Made by a program: the position numbers and the translations under genes
Notes under the pieces: model-generated
Seen by the model: the letters and a program-made list of their open reading frames with translations, nothing else
What the model was told of the DNA's origin: nothing
The model's database searches: none
NCBI GenBank assembly: GCA_964541085.1
Contig: CAZIPA010000002.1
Location: 40,857 to 104,856, forward strand
Source: UBA4644 sp964541085
GTDB lineage: Bacteria > Bacillota > Clostridia > Oscillospirales > Butyricicoccaceae
Length of the DNA stretch: 64,000 nucleotides
Direction: 5' to 3'
Shown here: positions 26,994 to 36,499 of the stretch, piece by piece
Layout: the number at the start of each line of letters is the position of its first letter
Numbering within the stretch: the first letter of the stretch is position 1

Positions 26994-27628
26994 TTATTTC
27001 TTTTCGTACATGACCTCAAGCCCCCGGCTGGGATGATAAGACCAGCTGACCCGATATTTTCCGTTTTCCTCGGACTGTCTTCCCATCAGCGCAGTAGTTT
27101 CCATCATTTTCCTGTATACAGCCGCAGAAAAGCAGAAGCGCTCGTTCAGAAACCGGATGCCCTTGATGGAGTCACTCTGTTTCCTTTCAAAAGTGACCTG
27201 CTGCCACAGCTCCAGCTCATCATAATCCACAGTTTTCCCATCGCAGACGATGCTCAGAACGGATTCGATAAATGTCGATGCATCGAAGGATTCATCCTGT
27301 CCAAACAGCGTGGCGGCGCAGAACACCGGGGTAAATGCCCGGGATACCTTTACCTGCCCTCCGGTAATTTTGGAGGTGTCGCCGGACAGAATGTTATAAA
27401 TTGCCGTTTTGCAATATGCCGCATCCGACAGGTTTTTCGTATCCAGCTCGTCCACGGTATAGGTGAAGCTCCTGACATATTTGCCGGAGGTTTTCATGTC
27501 CAGCGTGCCATCCACATCGTCAAAGGCTGCTTCCACCTCATCCGTGGTCAGTTGGACGCCGCCGTCACCGCAGGCGCACAAAGTCAGGCACAACAGCAGG
27601 ATCAGTGTCAGGGAAATTACTTTTTCAT
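26994..27628 (-). pseudogene. Lipoprotein gene with a one-base deletion just after the start codon
   Basis: The body encodes about 199 residues of an extracytoplasmic protein of unknown function, starting with a lipobox-like LTLCACGDGG. No start codon with a ribosome binding site exists in that frame. However, an ATG at 27626-27628 with an AGAAGGA site lies at the right place in the neighbouring frame and reads ATG AAA AAG TAA. One more A in the five-A run (27621-27625) would give MKKVISLTLILL joined to the lipobox, a classic lipoprotein signal peptide. The gene is therefore probably off by a frameshift, unless slippage restores it or the base was lost in sequencing. Confidence 0.75.
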
Positions 27629-27648
27629 ACTTCGTCCTTCTTTCTCAA

Positions 27649-27894
27649 ATGAATGTCTCCATCCAGATGGTTTCCAATCTGGAGCGGGGCAACAAGGCCA
27701 TCCGCATTGATAATCTCCTTCGGCTGAGCCGGATTTTACACATCAGCACAGACTATATCCTCACCGGGCAAAAAAGCGCCGAGGACATTTCTGCGCTGGC
27801 GATGCAGATTGCCCGGCTTTCGGACCGTGATCAGAATATGCTTGCTCTGTTGGCGGATTACTGCGCAGCAGAGGAGGAAAACTGTAATTTCTAA
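27649..27894 (+). pseudogene. N-terminally truncated XRE-family regulator
   Basis: The frame encodes the second half of a helix-turn-helix domain, NVSIQMVSNLERGNKA (recognition helix and turn), then IDNLLRLSRILHISTDYILTG, which is the usual end of an XRE/Cro HTH, then a short helical tail to a TAA stop. The first two helices (about 20-25 residues) are missing; the DNA upstream belongs to the lipoprotein gene on the other strand. An ATG at 27649 could start an 81-residue product, but it has no convincing ribosome binding site. Likely a remnant. Confidence 0.7.
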
Positions 27895-27907
27895 CACTTT
27901 TGGTGCC

Positions 27908-27943
27908 CAAAAAGGGAGTCATTCTTTTGGAATGGCTCCCTTT
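27908..27943 (-). terminator. Terminator of the polC operon
   Basis: A 14-bp stem with one G-T pair (27911-27924 with 27930-27943) is followed on the minus strand by TTTTT, 20 bp past the polC stop. It can also act on the plus strand (TTTCTG). Its core resembles the hairpin at 26951. Confidence 0.8.
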
Positions 27944-27964
27944 CTGATTTGTAATATTGTTTTT

Positions 27965-30900
27965 TCAGAACATGGCCGCAAACAGGTCCAGCTGGTTGCT
28001 CTCCGGCAGGTTGTTCAGGGCACCGATCTCCCGCAGGGACTGTACCACCGCGTTGGATGCCTTGCCGCAGCGCAGCGACACATCCTCCTGAGACAGGAAG
28101 GGCTCCTTGCCCCGCTCCTGCGCAATGGAAGCGGCAGCCGCCTCGCCTACGCCGTTCAGCGCCATAAAGGGCGGACGCAGGCCCTTGCCCTCGATGGTAA
28201 AGCTCTTCACATCCGATTTGTAAATGTCCATGGGCAGGAAATGAAAGCCCCGCTTGCAGAACTCGTGCATCAGCTCCAGCGTAATCATCTGGTCGTCCTC
28301 CACCGCCGTGCGCTTGGGGATGGCCTTCAGCTCCCGGTATTTCCGGCAGATGGTGCTGTCGCCCTCCATGGCCGCGTGGCAGTCAAAGGAATCCAGCTTG
28401 TTGCTGAAATAGACGCAGTAATATTCCAGCGGATGATGCACCTTGAACCAGGCGATCCGGTAGGACATCATGGTATAGGCCACCGCATGGCCACGGGGGA
28501 ACATATACTTGATCTTTTTGCAGGATTCGATGTACCAGTCCGGCAGACCGTGCTCCTTCATGGTCTCCTCCCATTCCGGCTTCAGGCCCTTGCCCTTACG
28601 CACGGCCTCGGAGATGGTGAAGGACAGCTTTTTGTCCATTCCCATGGAAATGAGCTTTGTGGTAATGTCGTCACGGACGGAAATCACATCGTTGATGGTG
28701 GCCAGTCCGGCATTGATGACATCCTGCGCATTGTTGCGCCACACATCGGTACCGTGGGACAGACCGGAAATGCGCACCAGACCCTCAAAGGTGGTGGGAT
28801 GGGTCTCCATCAGCATGGAGCGGGCATTCTTCGTGCCGAACTCCGGAATGCCGGCAGAGCCCGGCTGCTCCAGAATGTCGTCCGTTTCGATGCCCAGCGG
28901 CGAAATATCCGTGAAAATCCGCATGGTTTCCGGGTCGTCCAGCGGGATATCCTGGGGGCCAACGCCGGAAAGATTTTGCAGATGGCGGATGATGGTGGGC
29001 ACATCGTGGCCCAGCTCATCCAGCTTCAGCAGGTTGTCGTGGATGGAATGGAAATCGAAGTGGGTGGTGATAATATCCGAATTGGGGTCATCCGCCGGAT
29101 GCTGCACCGGGGTGAATTCATAAATAGTGCGGTCGTTGGGGACGATAATCAGGCCGCCGGGATGCTGACCGGTGGTGCGCTTGACACCGGTACAGCCGGA
29201 AACCAGATGATTGATCTCCGCATTGTTCAGCGTTTTGCCCCGCTCCTCCAGATATTTTTTTACAAAGCCGTAGGCGGTTTTGTCCTTGATGGTGCCGATG
29301 GTTCCCGCCTTGAACACCTTGTCATTGCCGAACAGCTCCACGGTATACCGGTGAATCTGGCTCTGACATTCGCCGGAAAAGTTCAGGTCAATATCCGGCG
29401 TTTTGTCGGCGTTGAAGCCCAGAAAGGTGGCAAAGGGAATGTTGAAGCCATCCTTAATCATTTTTGTGCCGCATTTTGGACAATCCATGTCGGGCATATC
29501 CACGCCGGTCTGATAGATCGGGTCATTGTCCCAGACAGAATGGCGGCAATGGGGGCAGCGATAGTGGGGCTTCAGGGCGTTTACCTCGGTGATGCCGCTG
29601 AGATAGGCTACAAAGGAGGAGCCCACCGAACCTCTGGAGCCCACCAGATAGCCCATCTCGTTGGACTTGGCCACCAGCTTTTGGGCGATCATGTACATCA
29701 CATCAAAGCCGTGCTCCACAATGGGCAGCAGCTCCGCATTGATCCGGTCGGTGATGATGTCCGGCAGAGCGCCGTCTTCCTCATACAGCTCCTTTGCCCG
29801 GGCCCAGCACATCTCCTGCAAATCCTCGGCGCTGTGCTCGATGGAGGGCGGATAGCTGCCCTGCAGCACCGGCTCGATTTCCTCGCACTGATCGGCAATG
29901 GCGTTGGGATTGGTGACGACGACCTCATAGGCCCGTTCGGTGCCCAGATAGGAAAATTCCCGCAGCATCTCATCCGTGGTTTTGAAATACAGGGGTGCAG
30001 GATCCTCCGCATCCTTAAAGCCCATACCGGCCTGCAAGATTTCCCGGTAAATGCCGTCCTCCGGTTCCAGAAAATGTACATCGCCTGTGGCGCACACCGG
30101 CTTATGCAGGGCATCTCCCAGCCGCAGCACTGTGCGGTTGAACTCCCGCAGCTGTTCCTCGTCCTTGACCTGACCCTTGTGAATCAGGAAGGCGTTGTTC
30201 ATCAGCGGCTGAATCTCCAGAAAATCAAAGAAGGATGCCAGACGCATCAGCTCGCCCCAGGGTCTTCCGTCCACAATGGCGGAAAACAGCTCTCCCATTA
30301 CGCAGGCAGAGCCGCAGATGAGATTTTCCCGGCATTTTTGCAGCTCGGACATGGGGATGATGGGTTTTTTATTGAAATATTTCAGATGGGCATCGGAAAT
30401 CAGCTTGTACAGCGCAATCAGGCCGGGACGGTTTTTCACCAGAATCAGCAGATGGAAGGACTTTTGCCGGCCGGGGCCCTTGCCCTCCCGCAGCGCTTGC
30501 AGCGCACCGTTGATCTCGGACACCCGAGAAACGCCGTTTTCCTTCAGCATGGGCAAAAACCGCAGGAAAATCTCCGCCAGCACCCGGGCATCGTCGGCAG
30601 CCCGATGATGGTCAAACTTCAGGCCCATGGCATCGGCGATGACATTCAGCTTGTGCCGGGTGAGCTGGGGCATCAGCGCCCGGGCGATTTCCACCGTATC
30701 AATGGAACAGGTGGGACAGGGCAGGCCCTGCTTTTCACAGGTCGCCTCCAGAAATGCCATATCAAAGGGGGCGTTGTGGGCGCACAGGGGCCGCTGGCCG
30801 CAGAAGGCCAGAAACTCCGGCAGGGCCGTTTCGATCCCCGGCGCGTTTTCCACAGTCTGATTGCTGATTCCCGTCAGCTGCATGATTTTATAGGGGATCT

Positions 30901-32362
30901 CTTCCCGGGGCTTGACATAGGTATGATAGCTTTCCCGAATCTCTCCACCGGACACCAGATAGGCGGCGATTTCGATGATTTCGCAGCTGGCAGCATTGAG
31001 ACCGGTGGTCTCCGTATCGAACACCACGATTTCTCCGTCCAGCGGGATGTCGGTTTCGCCCCGGACGGCATGGCCCTGCTCCAGATCGTCAATGCAATAG
31101 GCCTCCACGCCGTAGAGCACCTTGATATCCGTGCCGGATTTTTTCAGCTTGGCCTGGGCGTTCATGGCCTCCGGAAAGGCCTGCACCACGCCGTGATCGG
31201 TGATGGCCATGGCCTTGTGACCCATGGAGGCCGCCAGCTTCAGCGCCTTGCCCGGGTCGCACAGGGCATCCATGCTGGACATGGTGGTATGCAGATGCAG
31301 CTCCACCCGCTTGTCCCTGGCGGTGTCCTGCCGCACGGGCTTTTTCCGCTTGAGCACGGCGGAAAAGTTCAGCACCAGATCCTTGTCAAACTGGGAATAA
31401 TGCACCAGTCCCTGAGCCAGAATGTACGCGCCGGGCTTGATTCCGCCCTCCAGCTCGGCTGCTTCCTCATCGGGCAGCACCTTGGAGGCCCGGATGGAAC
31501 CGGTGCCGTCGCTGAACTCAAACATGACCACGGTTTTTCCCCGGCCATTGAGCTTTTTGAACTCCACCATAAAGATTTCGCCCTGCACGGCCACTTTGCC
31601 GGAGTCCATATTGATATCCCGCAGCTTGACCAGCTCCCGGGGAAAGGGCTTGCCGTAGATGATGTCATCCTGCTCCGAGGGGCGGAACAGGGGTGCGTTG
31701 GGATCCCGTTTGGGACGGAAGGTGCGGTTTTTCTGCGGCGGCGGGGGCGTTTCCGTCTGAGGACGGGAAACGGGACGGGCCGCCTGATATTCCCGGCTCA
31801 TCTGCGCCATGGTTTCCGCCCGCTGCTGTTCAAAGCCGGAGGCTTCCTTCTCCGGCCCCAGCAGCTCCAGCGATACCGCCCGGCCCAACAGCTGCTCTGC
31901 CTCCTGCCGCAGTGTATCCCGCAGCTGTTCCAGCCGGATCAGATGCCAGCCGGCTGCCGCCCGCAGCAGCAGACGGTTCCCCTCCATGGAAAAGACCGCC
32001 TCCCGCAGACAGGTCTCCAGCGACGGATGCTTCTGGGTGAAGGTCTGGCGCAGCACCTCGAAAATCTGCCGCAGCTCTGCCGTCTGGCTCTCAGGCGGCG
32101 TTTCTTCCCGGAAAGCCTCCGCCGGAGCCTCCGGGTCTTCCTCCGTATGGAGCAAAAGCCGCACCCCGGAAATCCCATAGGCGCGGCAAATCGCAGCCCG
32201 CACAAGGCTGACCTCGGCCTCATTCACAGTCTCCCGGGCCGCCAGCGTAATCGTCAGGCCGTCCTCCTCCGGGCACATATCCTCCACCGGCAGCTGCCAC
32301 AGCAGACCTTCCGTGTCCGGCACACGGGGAAACAGCTCCCGCAGCGTGATTTTCTCCTTCAT
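27965..32362 (-). CDS. polC: DNA polymerase III alpha subunit, PolC type
   Basis: A 1465-residue replicative polymerase of low-GC Gram-positives. Order of parts: N-terminal domain, OB fold (about 235-330), PHP domain beginning at VELHLHTTMSSMDAL (about 350), an inserted 3'-5' proofreading exonuclease with FDTETTGL (about 448), the rest of PHP (CATGDVHFL), a zinc-binding segment (CPHCRHSVWDN / CPKCGTKM), and the palm with PDIDLNFSGE (about 985-995) and SRGSVGSSFVAYL. Length is normal. It is the last gene of the pyrH-ispG cluster, overlapping ispG by 4 bp. Confidence 0.97.
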   Translation of the reverse strand: MKEKITLRELFPRVPDTEGLLWQLPVEDMCPEEDGLTITLAARETVNEAEVSLVRAAICRAYGISGVRLLLHTEEDPEAPAEAFREETPPESQTAELRQIFEVLRQTFTQKHPSLETCLREAVFSMEGNRLLLRAAAGWHLIRLEQLRDTLRQEAEQLLGRAVSLELLGPEKEASGFEQQRAETMAQMSREYQAARPVSRPQTETPPPPQKNRTFRPKRDPNAPLFRPSEQDDIIYGKPFPRELVKLRDINMDSGKVAVQGEIFMVEFKKLNGRGKTVVMFEFSDGTGSIRASKVLPDEEAAELEGGIKPGAYILAQGLVHYSQFDKDLVLNFSAVLKRKKPVRQDTARDKRVELHLHTTMSSMDALCDPGKALKLAASMGHKAMAITDHGVVQAFPEAMNAQAKLKKSGTDIKVLYGVEAYCIDDLEQGHAVRGETDIPLDGEIVVFDTETTGLNAASCEIIEIAAYLVSGGEIRESYHTYVKPREEIPYKIMQLTGISNQTVENAPGIETALPEFLAFCGQRPLCAHNAPFDMAFLEATCEKQGLPCPTCSIDTVEIARALMPQLTRHKLNVIADAMGLKFDHHRAADDARVLAEIFLRFLPMLKENGVSRVSEINGALQALREGKGPGRQKSFHLLILVKNRPGLIALYKLISDAHLKYFNKKPIIPMSELQKCRENLICGSACVMGELFSAIVDGRPWGELMRLASFFDFLEIQPLMNNAFLIHKGQVKDEEQLREFNRTVLRLGDALHKPVCATGDVHFLEPEDGIYREILQAGMGFKDAEDPAPLYFKTTDEMLREFSYLGTERAYEVVVTNPNAIADQCEEIEPVLQGSYPPSIEHSAEDLQEMCWARAKELYEEDGALPDIITDRINAELLPIVEHGFDVMYMIAQKLVAKSNEMGYLVGSRGSVGSSFVAYLSGITEVNALKPHYRCPHCRHSVWDNDPIYQTGVDMPDMDCPKCGTKMIKDGFNIPFATFLGFNADKTPDIDLNFSGECQSQIHRYTVELFGNDKVFKAGTIGTIKDKTAYGFVKKYLEERGKTLNNAEINHLVSGCTGVKRTTGQHPGGLIIVPNDRTIYEFTPVQHPADDPNSDIITTHFDFHSIHDNLLKLDELGHDVPTIIRHLQNLSGVGPQDIPLDDPETMRIFTDISPLGIETDDILEQPGSAGIPEFGTKNARSMLMETHPTTFEGLVRISGLSHGTDVWRNNAQDVINAGLATINDVISVRDDITTKLISMGMDKKLSFTISEAVRKGKGLKPEWEETMKEHGLPDWYIESCKKIKYMFPRGHAVAYTMMSYRIAWFKVHHPLEYYCVYFSNKLDSFDCHAAMEGDSTICRKYRELKAIPKRTAVEDDQMITLELMHEFCKRGFHFLPMDIYKSDVKSFTIEGKGLRPPFMALNGVGEAAAASIAQERGKEPFLSQEDVSLRCGKASNAVVQSLREIGALNNLPESNQLDLFAAMF

Positions 32363-33414
32363 AGTGTCTCTCCTGTCATGGCCTCGATCTCCTGAATCAG
32401 GCGGGGCAGCAGTTCCTGCTCCGGCACCTTGCAGATCACCTGACCCTTTTTCAGAATGACACCCTCTCCGATGCCGCCGGCAATACCGATATCCGCTTCT
32501 CTCGCTTCGCCGGGGCCGTTGACCACACAGCCCATCACCGCAACGGTCAGACGGGTTTGCAGCTTTTCCAGCCGCTGCTCCACCTGTTTGGCCAGACCGA
32601 TCAGGTCGATCTGTGTTCTGCCGCAGGTGGGACAGGATACGATCCTTGCGCCGGAGGTGTGCAGATCCAGCGCCTTGAGAATGTTCTTTGCGGCGATCAC
32701 TTCCTGCACCGGGTCTGCCGTCAGAGACACCCGGATGGTATCGCCGATGCCGTCACACAGCAGTGCGCCAAAGGCCGCCGCCGAACGCAGCGTACCAAAA
32801 TATTCATTTCCCGCCTCGGTCACGCCCAGATGCAGGGGATAATCGCACTTTTCCGCCATCAGCCGATAGGCCCGGATGGTGGAAAATACATCGGACATTT
32901 TCAGGGAAACGCAGATGTCCTCAAAATGGCATTTCTCCAGCTGGGCAATGTTGCGCAGCGCACTCTGACAGAGGCCCTCCGGGGTCACGCCCCAGGTCTC
33001 CCGCAGATCCTTGTCCATGCTGCCGCCGTTGACACCCACCCGGATGGGGATATGCCGGGCACGGCAGGCATCCGCCACTGCCCGCACCCGCTCCGGATCG
33101 CCGATGTTGCCGGGGTTGATGCGCACCTTGTCGATGCCGTTCCGGATGGCCTCCAGCGCCAGCCGATAATCAAAATGAATGTCCGCCACCAGCGGCAGCT
33201 GTACCTGACGGCGAATCTCGCCGACGGCCCGGGCCGCGTCCATATCCGGCACCGCCAGCCGTACCACCTGACAGCCCGCCGCCTCCAGCGCCCGAATCTG
33301 CGCAACGGTTGCGTTGACATCCTGGGTTTTCGTATTGCACATGGACTGTATCACCAGCGGCGCACCGCCGCCGACGGTCACACCGCCCACCTGAATTGCT
33401 CGTTTGCTTCCCAT
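32359..33414 (-). CDS. ispG: 4-hydroxy-3-methylbut-2-enyl diphosphate synthase (IspG)
   Basis: A 351-residue iron-sulfur enzyme of the MEP isoprenoid pathway that converts MEcPP to HMBPP. The [4Fe-4S] ligands are visible in SCPTCGRTQID and VMGCVVNGPGEA; the TIM barrel carries IQSMCNTKTQD at its start. It is the compact bacterial form without the plant insert. Located 13 bp after rseP, in the same operon as dxr and uppS, which belong to the same pathway. Confidence 0.97.
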   Translation of the reverse strand: MGSKRAIQVGGVTVGGGAPLVIQSMCNTKTQDVNATVAQIRALEAAGCQVVRLAVPDMDAARAVGEIRRQVQLPLVADIHFDYRLALEAIRNGIDKVRINPGNIGDPERVRAVADACRARHIPIRVGVNGGSMDKDLRETWGVTPEGLCQSALRNIAQLEKCHFEDICVSLKMSDVFSTIRAYRLMAEKCDYPLHLGVTEAGNEYFGTLRSAAAFGALLCDGIGDTIRVSLTADPVQEVIAAKNILKALDLHTSGARIVSCPTCGRTQIDLIGLAKQVEQRLEKLQTRLTVAVMGCVVNGPGEAREADIGIAGGIGEGVILKKGQVICKVPEQELLPRLIQEIEAMTGETL

Positions 33415-33427
33415 TCTTTTTCCCTCT

Positions 33428-34516
33428 TTATCCGCCGATCAGTCGCGCAATGTCCTGATAGGTCACAAAAATAAATACACCGATAAGCAGCACCATGCCG
33501 ATCATGGAGGCAACGCCCTCATACTTGGGATCCAGCTTTTTGCCCCGGATCAGCTCGATGAGCAGAAACAGCACCTTGCCGCCGTCCAGTGCGGGAATGG
33601 GCAGCAGGTTTACAAAGGCCAGATTGATGCTGATATAGGCCACAAAGTTCCACATGGAGGAAAGGGAGGTCTTGGCCAGCGCACCCATTTCTCCCGCAAT
33701 GCCCACGGTGCCCATCATATCTGCCGTGCCCACCTGACCTGTCACCAGCATTTTCAGGCCCATCACCGCCGATTGCAGATAGGTCATGGCGGTTTTGCCG
33801 GCATAGCCCAGCTTTTCAAACAGGTTCATGGACTGCACCTGCAATTGAAAGCCATAAAGATAGCTGCCGCTCTCTTCGTCCAGAACGGTCTGCTGCATTT
33901 CAAAATCCTTCAGCCGCACGGTCTGTCCGTCCCGGCGCAGGGTGATGTCATAATGCTGGTCCGCATCATAGGCCATGGCCAGATTGAAATCGGACATGGT
34001 ATAGATGTGAAAATCGTTCACCCGGACGATGGTATCCCCCACCTGAAAGCCCAGACCGTCGGCATTGTCCTCCGCCGCATAAGGGAAGCCCTCCAGAAAG
34101 CCCGCCAGCTGGGGCGTGGTGTGACTTTTCACCGGGAGCAGCAGCAGAAACACAATGAGCACGCCGGAGATAAAGTTCATGCCCGCACCGGCGATGCACA
34201 CCAGAAAGCGCTTCAGAAGGCTGGCTTCGGCAAAGCTGCCCTCGGGAGAGGCATTTTCGCTGTCGGTGGTTCCCTTTTCTCCCACCAGCAGCTCCTCTTC
34301 GCCCGCATCCTCGCCCTGCATCATCACCGCACCGCCCAGCGGCAGCAGCCGCAGCGCATAAACCGTGCCCCGATATTCCTTTTTCAGCAGTGCCGGGCCA
34401 AAGCCGATGGTAAATTGCAGCACATGAATGCCCGAAAGCTTTGCCACAATGAAATGGCCCAGCTCATGGACAAAAATCAACAGTCCGAATACAACAATGG
34501 CAATAAGATAACTCAT
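33428..34516 (-). CDS. rseP: Site-2 intramembrane metalloprotease RseP
   Basis: A 362-residue zinc metalloprotease that cuts anti-sigma factors and signal-peptide remnants inside the membrane. The catalytic HELGH lies at residues 17-21 in the first helix. A PDZ domain (about 130-220, containing AAEDNADGLGFQVGDTIVRVNDF) follows, and the third ligand motif is in NLLPIPALDGGKV. About four membrane segments. Its place between dxr and ispG is conserved in Firmicutes. Confidence 0.95.
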   Translation of the reverse strand: MSYLIAIVVFGLLIFVHELGHFIVAKLSGIHVLQFTIGFGPALLKKEYRGTVYALRLLPLGGAVMMQGEDAGEEELLVGEKGTTDSENASPEGSFAEASLLKRFLVCIAGAGMNFISGVLIVFLLLLPVKSHTTPQLAGFLEGFPYAAEDNADGLGFQVGDTIVRVNDFHIYTMSDFNLAMAYDADQHYDITLRRDGQTVRLKDFEMQQTVLDEESGSYLYGFQLQVQSMNLFEKLGYAGKTAMTYLQSAVMGLKMLVTGQVGTADMMGTVGIAGEMGALAKTSLSSMWNFVAYISINLAFVNLLPIPALDGGKVLFLLIELIRGKKLDPKYEGVASMIGMVLLIGVFIFVTYQDIARLIGG

Positions 34517-34528
34517 AAAACCCGCCTT

Positions 34529-35671
34529 TTAGTCCGTTGCCGCAGCCGCCCTTGCCAGACGGTCGGTTTCAAAAATGTCCTCCAGAGAGGGATTATGCAG
34601 AAAACGCACCCGGTGCGCCGCCCGCTCTACCCGGCGATAGATTTCCCCGAAGGGAATCTCCTGCCGCAGAAAGGCCGCCACCGCCACCTCGTTGGCACCG
34701 TTGATGGCCGCACCCAGCGTGCCGCCCCGCTCCATGGCCTCCCGGCACAGTCCCATGGCGGGAAAGGCCGCTTCATCCGGCGGATAAAAGCTCAGGCTGC
34801 CCACCGCCGCCAGATCCAGCCGCTTTCTGGCCGAGGGCAGACGGACGGGATAATCCACCGCGTATTGAATGGGCAGACGCATATCCGGCGGAGAAAGCTG
34901 GGCCAGCGTACTGCCGTCCCGAAACTCCACCAGCGAATGCACGATGCTCTCCCGATGCACCAGCACCTGAATCTGCCGGGGCTGCACATGAAAGAGATGC
35001 AGGGCCTCGATCATTTCAAAGCCCTTGTTCATCATGGTGGCCGAGTCGATGGTGATCTTTGCCCCCATGCTCCAGCTGGGATGCTTCAGTGCCTGTGCCG
35101 GGGTCATGTGCTCCATTTCCTCTGCCGTTTTGCCGAAGAAGGGGCCGCCGGAGGCCGTCAGCAAAATCCGCTCCACTTCCTCCGGTCTGCTGCCCTGAAG
35201 GCACTGGAACACGGCGCTGTGCTCGGAATCCACCGGCACAATGGCCACGCCGTTTTCCCTTGCCAGCTGATTGACCAGCGTTCCGGCACACACCAGTGAT
35301 TCCTTGTTGGCCAGCGCCAGCGTCTTATGAGCCTGAATCGCCGCCACCGTAGGCGCAAGTCCCGCAATGCCCACCGCCGCGTTCAGCGTCAGGTCTGCAC
35401 TGTCCTCCCGGGCACAGGCACAGACGCCCTCTCTGCCGGACAGTACGGGGATATCCAGCTTTCCCGCCAGACGGGCCCGCAGACGCTCGGCCTGTGCGCC
35501 GTCATACACCGCCGCCAGTCTGGGACGATGCTCCAGCAGCTGCTGCTCCAGCAGATCAATATTGCTGCCCGCCGCCAGCGCGGCAATCTCATAGCCCCGT
35601 TCCCGGGCCACCTGAAGCGTCTGTACGCCGATGGAGCCGGTGGAGCCGATCACTGCAATCCGTTTCATCAT
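34529..35671 (-). CDS. dxr: 1-deoxy-D-xylulose-5-phosphate reductoisomerase
   Basis: A 380-residue NADPH-dependent enzyme, second step of the MEP pathway. The NADPH-binding motif GSTGSIGVQTLQV is at the N-terminus. The catalytic segments VPVDSEHSAVFQCL and TASGGPFFGKTAEE are present, as is the metal site near MNKGFEMIEA. Located 3 bp after cdsA; the start is ATGATG with a weak ribosome binding site, so translation may be coupled. Confidence 0.97.
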   Translation of the reverse strand: MMKRIAVIGSTGSIGVQTLQVARERGYEIAALAAGSNIDLLEQQLLEHRPRLAAVYDGAQAERLRARLAGKLDIPVLSGREGVCACAREDSADLTLNAAVGIAGLAPTVAAIQAHKTLALANKESLVCAGTLVNQLARENGVAIVPVDSEHSAVFQCLQGSRPEEVERILLTASGGPFFGKTAEEMEHMTPAQALKHPSWSMGAKITIDSATMMNKGFEMIEALHLFHVQPRQIQVLVHRESIVHSLVEFRDGSTLAQLSPPDMRLPIQYAVDYPVRLPSARKRLDLAAVGSLSFYPPDEAAFPAMGLCREAMERGGTLGAAINGANEVAVAAFLRQEIPFGEIYRRVERAAHRVRFLHNPSLEDIFETDRLARAAAATD

Positions 35672-35674
35672 AGT

Positions 35675-36496
35675 TTATCCCAAAAGCCGGGGAAGTATGT
35701 GCTGATACAGCAGCTCGAACAGCGGGGCCGCAAAGGTGATGCTGTCAAACCGATCCCACACACCGCCGTGACCGGGGAAGATTTTTCCATAATCCTTGAT
35801 GCCCGCACCCCGCTTGATAACAGAAAGGCTCAGATCGCCCAGCTGTCCCATGGAGGAACCGATCGCGCCGAAGAGGATGGCCGGCAGGAAGGCCATTTGC
35901 AGGTCAAAGCCCCGGCGCATGACAATCACATAAACGGCACAGGCCAGCATGGCAAAGAGCAGACCGCCCAGCGAGCCCTCCACGGTTTTTTTCGGGCTTA
36001 CATAGGGAGCCAGCTTGTGCTTGCCGCAGGCTCTGCCCACAAACATGGCTGCGCTGTCGCACACCCAGACGGTGATCCAGGGCATCAGAATCAGCAGCGC
36101 ACCGTTTTCTCCGTTGCGGATGCGCAGCACGGAAGAGAACATCAGCGGCAGAATCAGCGCCGCCAGCATTCCCTTGCCCAGCATATCAAAGGTAATATGC
36201 TCATGGTCAAACACTGCGCAGGCAAAGGCGCCCATGGCATAAAGCACCGCGATCAGCAGAAACCAGAACAGTCCCTGCTCCACCCGGCTGGTTGCCAGCG
36301 GTACGAAAAATGCCGCGGCGCAGGACAGATACAGAAAGCAGTGTTTGGGGACGGAATGGGTGGCATACAGCAGCTCCCATACGCCCACGGCGCAGAAAAA
36401 GCCCCAGAACAGGGTCAGCCAGATGGTATCCAGCCAGAACAGCAGCGGGATAAACAGGCCGATGGCCACCACCGCGGTAATCACTCGTGTTTTCAT
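35675..36496 (-). CDS. cdsA: Phosphatidate cytidylyltransferase
   Basis: A 273-residue membrane enzyme making CDP-diacylglycerol for phospholipid synthesis. The C-terminal signature SVIKRGAGIKDYGKIFPGHG followed by GVWDRFDS matches the CdsA pattern, and about seven to eight membrane helices precede it. Located 3 bp downstream of uppS. Confidence 0.96.
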   Translation of the reverse strand: MKTRVITAVVAIGLFIPLLFWLDTIWLTLFWGFFCAVGVWELLYATHSVPKHCFLYLSCAAAFFVPLATSRVEQGLFWFLLIAVLYAMGAFACAVFDHEHITFDMLGKGMLAALILPLMFSSVLRIRNGENGALLILMPWITVWVCDSAAMFVGRACGKHKLAPYVSPKKTVEGSLGGLLFAMLACAVYVIVMRRGFDLQMAFLPAILFGAIGSSMGQLGDLSLSVIKRGAGIKDYGKIFPGHGGVWDRFDSITFAAPLFELLYQHILPRLLG

Positions 36497-36499
36497 AAA

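Noticed and set aside
27809..32395. 1528-codon plus-strand open frame opposite polC
   Set aside because: A shadow frame caused by GC-biased codons on the other strand. PolC motifs on the minus strand are complete.
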